A stretch of 64,000 bases of DNA from NCBI RefSeq assembly GCF_022458985.1, contig NC_061785.1:4640204-4704203 (forward strand), given 5' to 3'. The stretch comes from Mugil cephalus (taxonomy: Eukaryota > Chordata > Actinopteri > Mugiliformes > Mugilidae). Of this stretch, positions 49,335 through 59,780 are shown piece by piece; the first letter of the stretch is position 1; every line of letters begins with the position of its first letter. The notes under the pieces were generated by a model, which saw nothing but the letters and a program-made list of their open reading frames with translations, was not told where the DNA came from and did no database searches. Made by a program: the position numbers and the translations under genes.

Positions 49335-49341
49335 TATAAAA
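49335..49341 (+). promoter_or_regulatory. TATA box of the B30.2 gene
   Basis: TATAAAA lies 61 bases upstream of the ATG at 49402. A transcription start 25 to 30 bases downstream would leave a 5' UTR of about 35 bases, a normal TATA-promoter layout. This argues that the gene really starts here and that no upstream RING exon has been missed. Confidence 0.6.
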
Positions 49342-49401
49342 GCACTTGTGTTTGTGCCGTCGCTGGTCAGCGTCGGTCTGATCTGCACCTCGGTACAGAA
49401 G

Positions 49402-52400
49402 ATGAACAGTAAACTCAGCTCGAAGGCCACGAAAGACGTAAGAACTTCACCTGGAGTGACGCGGTCGCCTCCCACTCCCTTAACCTTTGTTTCGCCTTCT
49501 TTTCAGGTCGTCTTCTTTTTTCCCCTTTGCTTCATTTTTTTTTTGTTCCCAACTCCTTTGTTTCAAAGGAAATGCTTCTGAAACGCCAGCAGCACTTGCA
49601 GAGACAAAGGGAAGTCCTCGCCTACAGGATGAAGAAGTTGGCGGCCAAACAGGTGGAGATGACAGTAAGTCTGATTTATTTCTAGTCCGTTTATTTCCAT
49701 TCAGAGAATCATGATTTACATGAATATGGATTTCCACTCCGGTGGCTCATCTTCTTGATTGTAGCTAACGAGGTGGAACGTGGAGCATGTGTCCTTGTCT
49801 TGCTGCCGCACATTCAGTTAAACGTAATGAGTTAGGACTTCACAAAAGCACTTTTTTGTGTAGCTCTGCCATTTTTGATTTATTCTAACCCTGCGTGCCG
49901 GTCCATAAAAACATTCATCGTTTCTTATGGGACTTTAAAACACGTTGTACTCTAAATCATCGGTTAGCAGCAGTAATGAGGCTGTAGTGCAAGAATTTTA
50001 AATATAAATTAAGGTCTACTACATTTATGTCCGCTCCGCAGACGAGTTCATGTCTTGCTGATTGAGACTATTAATGTCAACTAACCCTTGTTGTGTTATG
50101 TAATGTCAGAGTTTTACATCCCGTGTCGTGGAGGGAAACAAAAGTTTCTTACTGTAGCGTTGTGTGAATCTCGTGTCATAATGAAGTTAATCGGGCATAA
50201 CATTATGACCACCTTCCTGATATTGTGTGGTTCTCTCTTGTGCCTCCAAAACTGTTGTGAGAATGGAGATGGGCCTTCTGAGGGCGTCCTGTGGTGTCTG
50301 GAAACACAACGTTTGTTAGCGGGGGGGCCTTTGTGTACTTTGGGTTGAGGGGAGGGGCCTCTGTGATATTTGACCAGTTTGGGATCTAATGAATTTGGAG
50401 GCCAGGCTGCATCCTGCTGGGGATGACTGCTGTAAACCATAAAGGAGTGTCATGTCTATGGGGTAGTGGTGACAGTGGCACCCACCTGGACCTGGTCTAG
50501 GTCTAGGTGGGTGCTACATGTCTTAGTAACATCCACACCAATGAATACCAGGTCCCAGTTTCCCAGCAGAACACTGAATTGCCACAAGATGATTTAAATA
50601 CTATTCACTTCTCCTGTTAGTGGTTTTAATGTTATGGCTGAAAGGTGTATGTTGCTGGGTCAGGTGTAAATGGACACATGGGACACGGCCTCAATTTATG
50701 AATTCATTTCTGTCTAAAAAAACATGTAGTTAGTTGATGTTTCATTATGTTTTTGGGGGATTTTAATTGATCTTTTTCATGCTAAGTGGCTGCATGTGCA
50801 CGTTGCTATATGGTTAGCATGTCTGTTCACATTCTTTAACTCTCAGAAAAAGACAGACGCAATGAAGGAAAAAATCAAGAAGAAGTACGAGGACATGAAG
50901 CGGGTGCTGGACGAGGACCTTCGCATCACACTGACCCTGATGGACACTGAGCTGGAGGCCACCGAGAAGCTAATGGAGGAGAAGATCGAAGACTGCTACC
51001 ACCTCACTGAGGAACTGGACAAGGAACTGGCCAACAGAGCGCAAACAGACGACGGTGACGTTCAGGTTGTGAGATTAGGATTCTAAGACGCAGTTTAATA
51101 TGCAAACTCTCGATGGTGTGAAAACTTCTAACTGTATATTCTTAAATTCTTCTACAGAATCGTGAAACAGACAACAGGTACGATCGCTCTCCTTGAACCA
51201 GCTTCTTACAAAACCTATTAGGTTGAGTGATCGTTCATGCAAGTGTAATGTTATGACAGACTGTGGTCAATCAGTAGCTAGCAAACATACCAAGGATTTT
51301 TCAGTGGGGAATGCCACTGTGAATGGGACAGAGAAAAAAAAAAAAAAAAAAGAAAATTCCCGCTGAGTCATTTACCAGAAACTACACCATTACATTTACG
51401 GATAATAGTCTGTTTATCAGATGGGAGTGAAACCAAAAACCCTACACCCTGGGGGCCAAAACTGGGCCAAAGTGGGAAATTCACATTACATAGAAGATAA
51501 TTTTTCAATAACAGTAGCTGTTATTCCTACTTTGGCCACTAAAGTCGCAGATATAACACAAAACTGAGACTAAGGACTAAACTGTTAACGGCAGCAGCTG
51601 TAACTACTTCAGAAATTTGAAGTAGTTAATAAAATGTTTTGTAAAATTAAGTAACTCTAAACATTGTCATGATGTTCCTATTTGCAATAAAATATTTGCT
51701 GTTATTTATAGGTTATTATGCTGCTGTGTTAGTACAGCTTAAATTCAGATTTATTAGTTTTGTTTCGTTTGTTTACATGTGTTATTTTTGAGTTCCCGAT
51801 GAACATCTATTAACCTCTGGACTGAGGATGTGCGCTGACGTCACTTCCGCCCAGGACCACGCCCCCCCTGAGTGGTTTAAACATGGAGAAATGTATCAGT
51901 AAATACAGCGATACCGGGAAAAAAAATGTGGATTATCAGATCAAATTAAGGACAATTGGACTCGACAATGATCCGTACGAACTAGTGTGGATTTGGAAAA
52001 GTGGATTAGCCTGAGTTTCAGGTAGTATAAGTTAGTTTTAGGTCATTACAGTTATGGCAAATGTAGCTAAATAAAAGATGCTAACGCTAGGAGGTTTACT
52101 GAGAAGTAAGGTTAGTCATTCAATACTGTCGCGGTAAAAGGATGAAGATAATATTTTTATTATTATTATTATTTTAATTAATGTTACAATTTAGATGCTA
52201 TTAAAACCCATGATTCAAACTAATGCTGCTAATCTCCACGTTTAACTGTCACTTACGGCCACTCAGTTGCCGTAACCATGGAGACGTCCATGCGATGACG
52301 TCACTGCATACAATTTATACAGTAATTCTGATCTAGAGTCTGAAACTTTCATTGTTATTATTATTATTATTATTATTGTTGTTGTTATTATTGTTTGAGA

Positions 52401-53279
52401 TGATTTGTTTTTTTCTTTTCCCTGAGGTTAGAATCTTTGAGATGCTGAAGCTGACGGACCCTGAACTGATCAGGATGGACGAGTTCAAGCACGAACAGCT
52501 GCTGAGTCTCACCACCAACCTGCTGCTCTTCATCAGATCCCAGATCCCTGTCACCAAGAAGCTATTTCAGAGCTGTGAGTTCCCCCCAAAGAGACAGGTA
52601 GATTCTCTGAAGTCTAAGGTTACAGCAGGGAGCGTCCGACTTTGTCGTGAGCTCCTGGTGGAGAACATCAGTGTCTTCTTCTTTTTTTTTGCGTCACACA
52701 GACGCCGCGGACGTCGTCCTGGATGCCGACACCGCTCACCCCAAGCTGATCGTCTCCCCGGGGGGCGACTCCGTCACTTACACCGACACCTGGCAGGACG
52801 TCCCCGAGGTCCCCTCCCGCTTCGACACCACCCTGAACGTGATCAGCAAGCAGGGCTTCAGCGAGGGCCGCCAGTACTGGGAGGTGGACGTGAGCGGGAA
52901 GACCTACTGGGAGCTGGGGCTCACCTACCCCAGCATCCCGCGGCACGGCTCCGAGGAGGTCTGCTGGATGGGCCGGGGCAAAGAGTCCTGGTGCGTGGAG
53001 TACTTCAACGGGAGCTACACCGCGTGGCACGGCGGCGTCCAGCACGAGCTGCCCCTGCTGGACGGGAGGCAGTTCACCCGCATCGGGATATACTGCAGCT
53101 TCCCCGGGGGGGTGGTGTGCTTCATAGGGGCCGACACGGTGACCCCGCTGCACTGCTTCTGCGCCGGGACCTTCGCCGACACCTTGCACCAAGCGCTCTG
53201 TCCGGGCCACGACAACTACGGCACAAACTGGAAGTCCCTCAAAATCTGCGACGCCTCCCGGTCGCCTCCTGTTCTCTGA
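49402..53279 (+). CDS. RING-less coiled-coil / B30.2 (PRY-SPRY) protein, TRIM-like (6 exons, 363 aa)
   Basis: Exons: 49402-49437, 49569-49664, 50847-51065, 51158-51177 (20-nt microexon), 52432-52574, 52702-53279. All phases agree; the stop is TGA. Residues 13-117 are rich in Lys, Glu, Gln and Leu (MLLKRQQHLQRQREVLAYRM, then EKIKKKYEDMKRVLDEDLRI) and should form a coiled coil. Residues 172-363 are a complete B30.2 domain: PRY start VVLDADTAHPKLIVS (fish TRIMs usually have LDPDTAHP), EGRQYWEVDV, YWELGLTY, WCVEYFNGSY, and the SPRY end FTRIGIYCSFPGGVVCFIGA. B30.2 domains recognise protein ligands, and in TRIM proteins act in ubiquitin ligases and antiviral defence. There is no RING or B-box, so this protein cannot be a RING ligase by itself. 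The exact family name is unknown to me. Confidence 0.85.
50187..50649 (-). mobile_element. Tc1-derived fragment, copy 7, in B30.2 gene intron 2
   Basis: It begins AATCGGGCATAACATTATGA, followed by CCACCTTCCTGATATTGTGT, and ends TTAATGTTATGGCTGAAAGG. Inside are TAGTAACATCCACACCAATG and CAGTTTCCCAGCAGAACACT. It occupies much of the long second intron. Confidence 0.8.
51158..51177 (+). CDS. 20-nt microexon of the B30.2 gene
   Basis: The segment lies between TCTACAG and GTACGATC and encodes NRETDN plus two bases of an Arg codon. It is needed: exon 3 ends in phase 0 at 51065, and exon 5 must be entered in phase 2 to read RIFEMLKLTD. TRIM genes often have a 23-nt exon at this place, between the coiled coil and the B30.2 part, so a tiny exon here fits the family. 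Confidence 0.75.
51800..52310 (-). repeat. Inverted copy of the long repeat, in B30.2 gene intron 4
   Basis: On the plus strand it reads GGACAATTGGACTCGACAAT, AAATAAAAGATGCTAACGCT and GTAACCATGGAGACGTCCAT, and ends near GCGATGACGTCACTGCATAC, the reverse order of the copy at 34575-35250. It directly precedes a (TTA)n microsatellite and the exon 5 acceptor. Confidence 0.65.
52350..52396 (+). repeat. (TTA)n/(TTG)n microsatellite
   Basis: ATTATTATTATTATTATTAT is followed by TGTTGTTGTTATTATTG. It lies 36 bases upstream of exon 5 of the B30.2 gene, close to the polypyrimidine tract. Confidence 0.9.
52702..53279 (+). CDS. B30.2 exon, strongly GC-rich
   Basis: One exon encodes the whole PRY-SPRY domain (residues 172-363), as is usual for TRIM-type genes. 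Third codon positions are nearly all C or G (for example GCC GCG GAC GTC GTC CTG), unlike exons 3 and 5 of the same gene and unlike all the introns. Reading frames on the opposite strand here are shadows of this composition. Confidence 0.88.
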
Positions 53280-56200
53280 GGCAGGAAGAAGGACTGGGGG
53301 GGTGGGGGTGGGAGGGGGCATCCAGAGCGCGGCCCGATAGCGGACATAGCTAACACGTCGCACAATCCTCAGCTCCGGATGCCGCGAGCGTCGGGCGAGT
53401 CTAAATTGGCTCAGGGGAATCTTTAAAGCGTCTCTATTTTAGATCCACGGATCACGCGGTTTTTCCCTCGTGGGAAGCGGACGCGCCAAAGCTGTCAAAG
53501 AGTTTAGAGCCGCATCAGAATCTAGCAGCGTGTCTGAAGTTATATTTTCATTCCTGCGATTATCCAGAACATGAGGACGAGCAATTGCAAATCAGAAAAG
53601 TATTTGATAAGCCTTTAAATAGTTAATTAGTTTCTTACTGTCAACAAATACAATGAGAAGACCAAACTAATCACACTTAAGCCTCTTCATCAAAACTTGC
53701 CTATTGTTCTCCACCTCAAATCCACTAGTTTCTACTTAATACAGCATGCTACACCGATCAGCCACAACATTACGACCACTGACAAACTGAATAACACTGC
53801 AGCCTGACACAAAAACACTTAAGGAACAACTCGACCTGTTGACCTGGCCTCCAAATTCACTAGATGCCAAACTGATCAAGTACCTGTGGGGCCCCTCCCC
53901 TCAACTCACAGGACCCAAAACTAACTGTGTTGTCCATTGAATGTCCACTCATGTCCATTCTCTGACCACAACCTGTTTTGGAGGCACAAGAGAAACCTAC
54001 ACACAACATTAGGAAGGTGGTCATAATGTTATGCCTGATTGGTGTATTTCAACCTTTTCACTGAAAATAAAAAAAATAATGCAGTTGTGTGGGTATAATC
54101 AAGGTTTATTTTTACTACATTAGAGATGCTGTAGTAAGTGTTATGTATGAATATTGGTTTCATTTGACTCGGTTGATGTGACAAACAAACCAAATAACCT
54201 TAAGAAACAGAAATTTAAATACAACTCTGAGTATAATTTAAAAAAAAATGTATTTAATTTCTTTGTATCTTAGGTGTTTGTTTGAATGTGTGGTCCGGTT
54301 ACACGTGCGAGAAAAAAACGACGCAGACTTCACTACAAGATAAATTCATCATGTTTAATACAATAAAAATGTTAACATGAGCATTTCTCTGTTTTGAACT
54401 TATTTAAACAAGGTATCGCCCCAAATTAAAAATTAAAAAATAAATAGTAAAAATGGGCCAAATTATACAAATTCATCCTTTTTTTTTTTGTTTGTTTTGT
54501 TGTTTTTTTTTTTGCAAATCCTTTTTTTTCCTTTAAATATATTTATTCCTGAGGACAACCGCATCGAACACTGGAAAAGCATTTAAAATTTTTTACCCCC
54601 CCCCCTTATAAAATATTCATTACCCTCCTTAAATTCCATTTCAAAGCAAGTGTAGCAAACACTCGTTTCAGCACAGGTCGGGCACCACATCACCGATCAG
54701 ATCAGAGATCCACGTGTCCGGGAGGTTCGAGAGTTGTGGCTGCACTGGACAAAAAAAAAAACTGGGAATGCCAGTGTTTGATCACACTCCAGGGAAGCGG
54801 ATAAGTTTTTTTTTTTTTTTGTGTGTGTGTAAATGATGTAAAAACGTCGCAGGAACAATGAGAGTAGTATTGCAGACATGTGGATTGTCTAAGTTCGGAC
54901 TTGTCGCTGCCAGTAATAGCTGCCTCTGTGATTCACAGACTGGGAACAAATGACACAGTAAATTGGAGACACAAACGTTGTATGTGTTGATCAGAAAATG
55001 TGATTTATACTCGGTAGTGTTTAAAAAAACTTGGAAAAGTGCTAAGAAATAATCTAAACTATTTCGTTTTTCTAAATCCCTCTACAGCAAATGCCAAATT
55101 TTCAAGTAAAAACACTAGGATGTTGCTCGGTATCTGTGTAATCTATGTTAAGACAACGCACACGACACTAATATACAGTAAAACATGCGGTATTTGTGCT
55201 CTGGGCGTCAGTCCAGCCTCACCACTATGAGATTTCCCAAATTTATAACGACAGCTTTAGACATTCTTTACTTGGTGAACAACTCGCGGAGCATTTAAAA
55301 ACTATAGTGAAGAGGAATGTCCTAGTTTCACAGCTAAAAAAAGGGAAATTCATAAAAAAACTGATTAGTTGGACCGTGACTTGTGAATAAGTGCATGATT
55401 TTTTTTAGATCGTATGCAGTTACACGACGTTAATGTTTCGACAACAAACACGTGCGGGCTTCACCATCACTGGCAAAGGTCACAAATGATTTGTTGCTTT
55501 TTTTAGTCGAGTGGACTGTTGTGTACTATGCACCGGATATAGAACTAATCGCAGCAGAAGATCACACCTCACCGGCCACGACGTTTATGAGATAATGTGA
55601 CGTTGACATTTACCCACTTTAATGGGACATGAAAGAACCTGAGGATGCCAACGCGCTGCCACCAACTCGCTGGGGAGGCTGAGACACGGCGTCTTTGGCG
55701 AGAGCATCACGACGTGATTCTGCTCAGAGGAGTGGTGTTTTTTTTTTTTTTTTTGTTTTGTTTTTTGTGACAGCTGAAAACGTTAAAACACAGACGGCTG
55801 AAAAAGCGATCGGATCCATTTTCCAGATTGTTCTCTTCCCGTAAAATCCTCCTTTGCTTTACGCAAAACAACAACTTAACGGAGCTCGGATGACGACGCC
55901 GTTTCTCTCCTGTGCATCATCACATCACGCATGCACAGACGATCTGATTGGTCCAGCATAAGAAGTTCCCAAAAAAAAATTAAAATAAAAAAAGGTCGGG
56001 CTGGCTTTGAAACCTTAGGTCGACTCAACTCTACTACAGAAATGAAAGGTAAAAGCTATTCAAGTGTCTCAAAACCAGGCTTAATCTAGGTCATGAAATC
56101 AGTGGGATTAATAAAATAAATCATTAAAAACTCTAAAAACTATTGTACTTGGTTTCGTCGTCCACTAGTTGAAGGGGTATTACGGGCGTTAAACGTCAAC

Positions 56201-56710
56201 TTGATCTGAACCTTTCTTGTGTGTCTTGTTCGTCTCATGACAAATGCTGGAAAATGGACCAATAAAATATTCAGCTACGGATCCACAAAAACCTACGAGA
56301 ACTGGCAGCAGGAAAAGAAAATGTTCCGGGGTTGGTAGAATAACATGGATATTTCACTACGCCTGTTTGACAAAGATCAGATGAAATGTGACGCCATTAT
56401 TCTGAAGGAGAGGAAGCCCCGCCCCCCTCCTCCAGAACAAGGGGGAGGAGTTTCACCGTCGACACATGGACGTGGAGTGCCACTGTAAATATATATATAT
56501 AGATATTGTTTTTTTTTGTTTGTTTTTTTCTAACAGAGTGCTTGTTTTTTTTTGGGCCCAACTACACGAGTCAAATGTGCTGCAAGTCTCCCCAGCCAGG
56601 CCTGAATCATCCCTGAATGCCTTGACCGCTTAGTCAGAGCCTGAAACAGTCGGTCCAGTCAGTCCAGTCGAGTCGGTCGAGTCGGTCGAGTCGGTGTAGT
56701 CGTTGGGCGG
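53280..56710. other. Intergenic region between the convergent B30.2 gene and CASP7
   Basis: It includes both 3' UTRs; the CASP7 one may be long. It holds a Tc1-derived element at 53750-54046, AATAAA hexamers on the plus strand near 54066 and 54362 that could end the B30.2 transcript, several long T runs (54480-54530, 55739-55754) and an imperfect TCGAG/TCGGT repeat at about 56665-56697. No coding segment is supported. Confidence 0.65.
53750..54046 (+). mobile_element. Tc1-derived non-autonomous element, copy 8 (both ends intact)
   Basis: It starts TACACCGATCAGCCACAACA and ends ATGCCTGATTGGTGTA. Inside are TTGACCTGGCCTCCAAATTC and TAGATGCCAAACTGATCAAG, which still correspond to the C-terminal part of a Tc1-type transposase gene (normally TGGCCTCCAAATTCCCCAGA). 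It has no usable frame. Confidence 0.82.
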
Positions 56711-59444
56711 TCAGTTGAAATACAGTTCTTTCGTCAGCATCGAGACCACGCAGGGGATCTGCTTCTTCTCGCTGAAGCGCGGGTCTTCGGACCAGGACTC
56801 GAAGCTGGTGGCCACCATGTAGTTGACCCGCGTCAGGATCTGCATGATCTCCAGCTGCTTGCCGAACTCGTTCAGGACGTTGCAGAGCGCCTGCACGAAC
56901 CAGGAGCCGCGGCCCGGGTTCCTCCACGAGTAGTATCCTGGGAAAAAGCAGCGCGAGTTAGCGACCGGACGCCTACGCATTAGATATCCAGATCAGGGGT
57001 GGGTGGCGTTAAGGTTTTATACGATGCCGGTGCCAAACCAAACTGGTACTTTTGACACTTTGCTGGTGCTTAAAGAATGGAAAACATCCAGACCAAAGCC
57101 CAAAAACATATAAATCAACCACTTTATAATAAAATTCAGAACAAACTGTCTGAATTTTCATAATAGAAAGAGTCTCATGGGGTCAAAAACATTGCTATGT
57201 GTTGTCAGATGTTTAATCAAATTGCTTTCAGTATCTCCTTCAAGCACTTTTTGCAGATTGCAGAGTTTGCATCTTTTGAGACCTTTTGCCGTCTCACTCT
57301 GGTCCAGATTTCCACTGGACATGCAGGTGAAAAACTGACGTCACATGTAGTGTCGACAGAAATAATTAGAAATTCATTGGCACCAAAATCTTTGTTGCTT
57401 TCCAGTCTGGTTACCACCAGATCAGCACCCATCCCTAAAACCCAGATACGCCCTCAAACAACTGGCATTTTTAAGCGCTGTGAAAGACTTTACGTTCAGA
57501 ACTTACCCGGCACGGTGGAGTACGCAAAGAGGAAATCCGCCTCTACGGGGATCTTATGTCTCGGGTTAGCATCGGTCTCCACGGTATCATTTAGCGGACC
57601 CGAATCGGTCTGTATACCGTCATCAAACTCAGAGCCCCGGCAAGCCTGGTGGAGTAAATGAAATGACATTTCATTGTGATCCTGAGTAGCTTTCTCAACG
57701 ATGACCTGGTGAAGCAATTAAAAAATTAACTGTTTTTAAAAAGCTGGGATGAGGAAGAGTAAAAAAAACTATCTGTCTCAGCAACCGAAAAACCGACCCT
57801 TTTTCTAGGTGTGAAATTCGTACCTGGATGAAGAAGAGCTTCGGCTTCCCCACTAAGCTTTTGCACATGTCGCCCCTGAACAGCGAGGTCATGGTCTTGA
57901 TGGGCATGGCGCCGTCCGTGCCGTAGATCATGCCCTCCTCGCCGTGGCTTAGCAGGATACAGGCGAAACACGAGCTGTCACTATGGTCTTCCTCGGAGGC
58001 TGACCCATGCACACACACAGACAAACACTTGGACTCTTAGCTCGGCTCAGGCCTCATTAAACTTCCCTGATAGTGAGTAACGACTAATCCAAGCAGAAGA
58101 TATTTCTCCGCTCCTCATTTTCCACTAATGAGGAACAGAGGGCGTCATACTGCAAATGAAAAGGTGATAAATGGACGTAAGGATTTAAGACTTTAAGACC
58201 TACAATGCAAAATATACTCATATTTAAATTGCGATTATCAAATTTTAGTCTTTTTAAGACTCTGTAGAAACCGTGAATGGATCCAAACGTTTCCCAGCAA
58301 AACAATGAATTGTCTCAAGATGTTATTTACTTCTAAAGTCAGTGGTTTTAATGTTATGGCTGACCGGTGCGACTATGACTAATGTTAACTAGAGAAGTAT
58401 AATTTAAAATCAAATAATATCTTTAAATTAACAGACTTTTTTCATTAACAAAATAATACAACCGCGCTTTTGTGTCATTATGTAAAAATTATAAAACAGT
58501 TATGAACCTAAATCGTTTTCCATGGAGGTGAAACAACTCACCTTCTCTGAGAAGACGCTCCATCTTCTCGCACGTCTGGTCGTTGTAGATGCGGACGTCG
58601 AAGCCGAGGCTCTTGAAGCATCTGAACAACTCGCCCGCGTCCCGGTCGGTGCCGTTGCGAACATTCATCCCTGTCCACAAAGTCACAACGTGGAACTTAA
58701 TAGACGGAAAACGCACTCAAACGTCGCTGAATTAAACGGACGCAGGACGCGGCGTGAAAACACAATGGCCCGTACCTGTCTTTTCATCAAAGTTTTTGTT
58801 GTTGATGATGATGCACTTTCCCACGTGCTGGTGGCTCATCTTATACTGGAATGTTGGTGAAACAATTCTGTAATGGCTTTCAGAAGAGTAGTCCTGCTCC
58901 TGCATCTGGCCATCCTTTTTCTTCTTACTGACACAGGAGATAAAAACAAAAAAAAACACTTTTAAAAAACATCAATAATCCAGCTGGACAAACTTCAAAA
59001 ATGTCTTTCAACACGTCAAGCATGAAACCTCAAAGTAAAATAAACAAAAACGTCCCAAAAAGCCAAGTTAAAGCTTCAATAAAAAGTCAAGATATAGATA
59101 AAGTCAAGAAACAAACATGAGAATAATCTGAACCACTTACTTAGAAACCAAAGCGTACATACATTTTCAAATAAGGCATTAAACGTCACGGCCAAATTTG
59201 GTTGCAGTTTTCCACCGTCGGGGTTTAAAGAAGAAGCTAGAAAAAACGTTTTGCCGCGCACGGATATTATTAAAGAAAAACAAAAAATAAAAATAAAAAT
59301 TGTACCGGGCGTCGATTGTAGATTGAGCGAGAGGAAATAATCTTCCCACGAGTGGCAATTCTCACAGACCTGTCATATTTCCATTCTTCGAAGGACGCAT
59401 CCAGATAAGCTAAGCCAACAGTGGCCCAGTGTGGAGGGGGGGAA

Positions 59445-59485
<41 letters not shown>

Positions 59486-59780
59486 CCACAAAATCCAGGC
59501 TTGTTCCAGAAGAGCCCAGTCATCATGTTACTCAAGAGCCAGAACAATACACGGCAACGCAACACTCCCACAACACAAACACTCGCAAGCCGCCCGGACA
59601 TATTCTGATCAACATGTGATCCAGAACTTTTTTTTTTTGAAGCCTCCCTCCCACCTCCATCACCGTGGCAACAACATACCCTACTAAACAATTGAGGGTG
59701 GGCAAATAGCTGCAGTCTAGAGGAAAAGGAAGTCGCGTCTCTTACCTGGGTTCGTCATTAAGCGCTACGCCACTCTGCAT
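56711..59780 (-). CDS. casp7: CASP7, caspase-7 executioner protease (6 coding exons, 285 aa)
   Basis: Exons in order: 59746-59780, 58776-58927, 58542-58670, 57824-57999, 57507-57645, 56711-56937. All junctions and phases agree. It is a cytosolic cysteine protease that cleaves after Asp in apoptosis, activated by initiator caspases. Visible residues: S1-pocket Arg67 (MNVRNGTD), catalytic His124 (SHGEEG), catalytic Cys166 (QACRG), Arg216 in [10 protein letters not shown], processing sites IQTD178 and VETD189 between the large and small subunits, and the C-terminus [19 protein letters not shown] call CASP7 and not CASP3 from the Lys patch KKKK at 13-16, the [19 protein letters not shown] block and its place next to PLEKHS1. 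Human caspase-7 is 303 residues; the difference is the shorter N-peptide. Confidence 0.95.
57507..57999 (-). CDS. casp7: CASP7 catalytic exons 4 and 5 (His124, Cys166, inter-subunit linker)
   Basis: Exon 4 (57824-57999) encodes [20 protein letters not shown] and [17 protein letters not shown]. Exon 5 (57507-57645) begins with ACRG, so the QACRG active-site motif is split exactly at the intron between Gln164 and Ala165. Exon 5 then encodes the linker with two Asp processing sites (FDDGIQTD|S and NDTVETD|A), as expected for a two-step-cleaved executioner caspase. Confidence 0.95.
58283..58371 (-). mobile_element. Tc1-derived end fragment, copy 9, in CASP7 intron 3
   Basis: It contains ACGTTTCCCAGCAAAACAAT, AATTGTCTCAAGATG and the end GTGGTTTTAATGTTATGGCT, followed by GACCGGTGCG. 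Only one end remains. Confidence 0.65.
59445..59484 (+). repeat. Uninterrupted run of 40 G (poly-G/poly-C) in CASP7 intron 1
   Basis: Forty consecutive G are preceded by GGAGGGGGGGAA. It lies on the plus strand and so is poly-C in the CASP7 transcript, 261 bases downstream of the first coding exon. Such runs are error-prone in sequencing, so the exact length is uncertain. Confidence 0.95.
59746..59780 (-). CDS. casp7: CASP7 first coding exon (11 codons)
   Basis: ATG follows directly after an acceptor-like ATATTTCAG on the minus strand, so an upstream exon, probably non-coding, is likely. It encodes [11 protein letters not shown] and two bases of Ser, then splices at CCCAG|GTAAGAG to the exon starting KKKKDGQMQ. 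The frame stays open upstream through low-complexity Pro-rich sequence, which I treat as non-coding. Confidence 0.75.

Noticed and set aside
52352-53353. 333-residue plus-strand frame starting in poly-Leu
   Set aside because: The first part is a TTA microsatellite and intron; after exon 5 the frame differs from the true B30.2 frame.
52668-53363. 231-residue minus-strand frame opposite the B30.2 exon
   Set aside because: It is a shadow of the GC-rich coding exon; Gly/Val/Pro-rich composition and no domain.
57197-57661. 154-residue plus-strand frame over CASP7 exon 5
   Set aside because: Antisense shadow; the minus-strand frame has the QACRG active site and correct splice sites.
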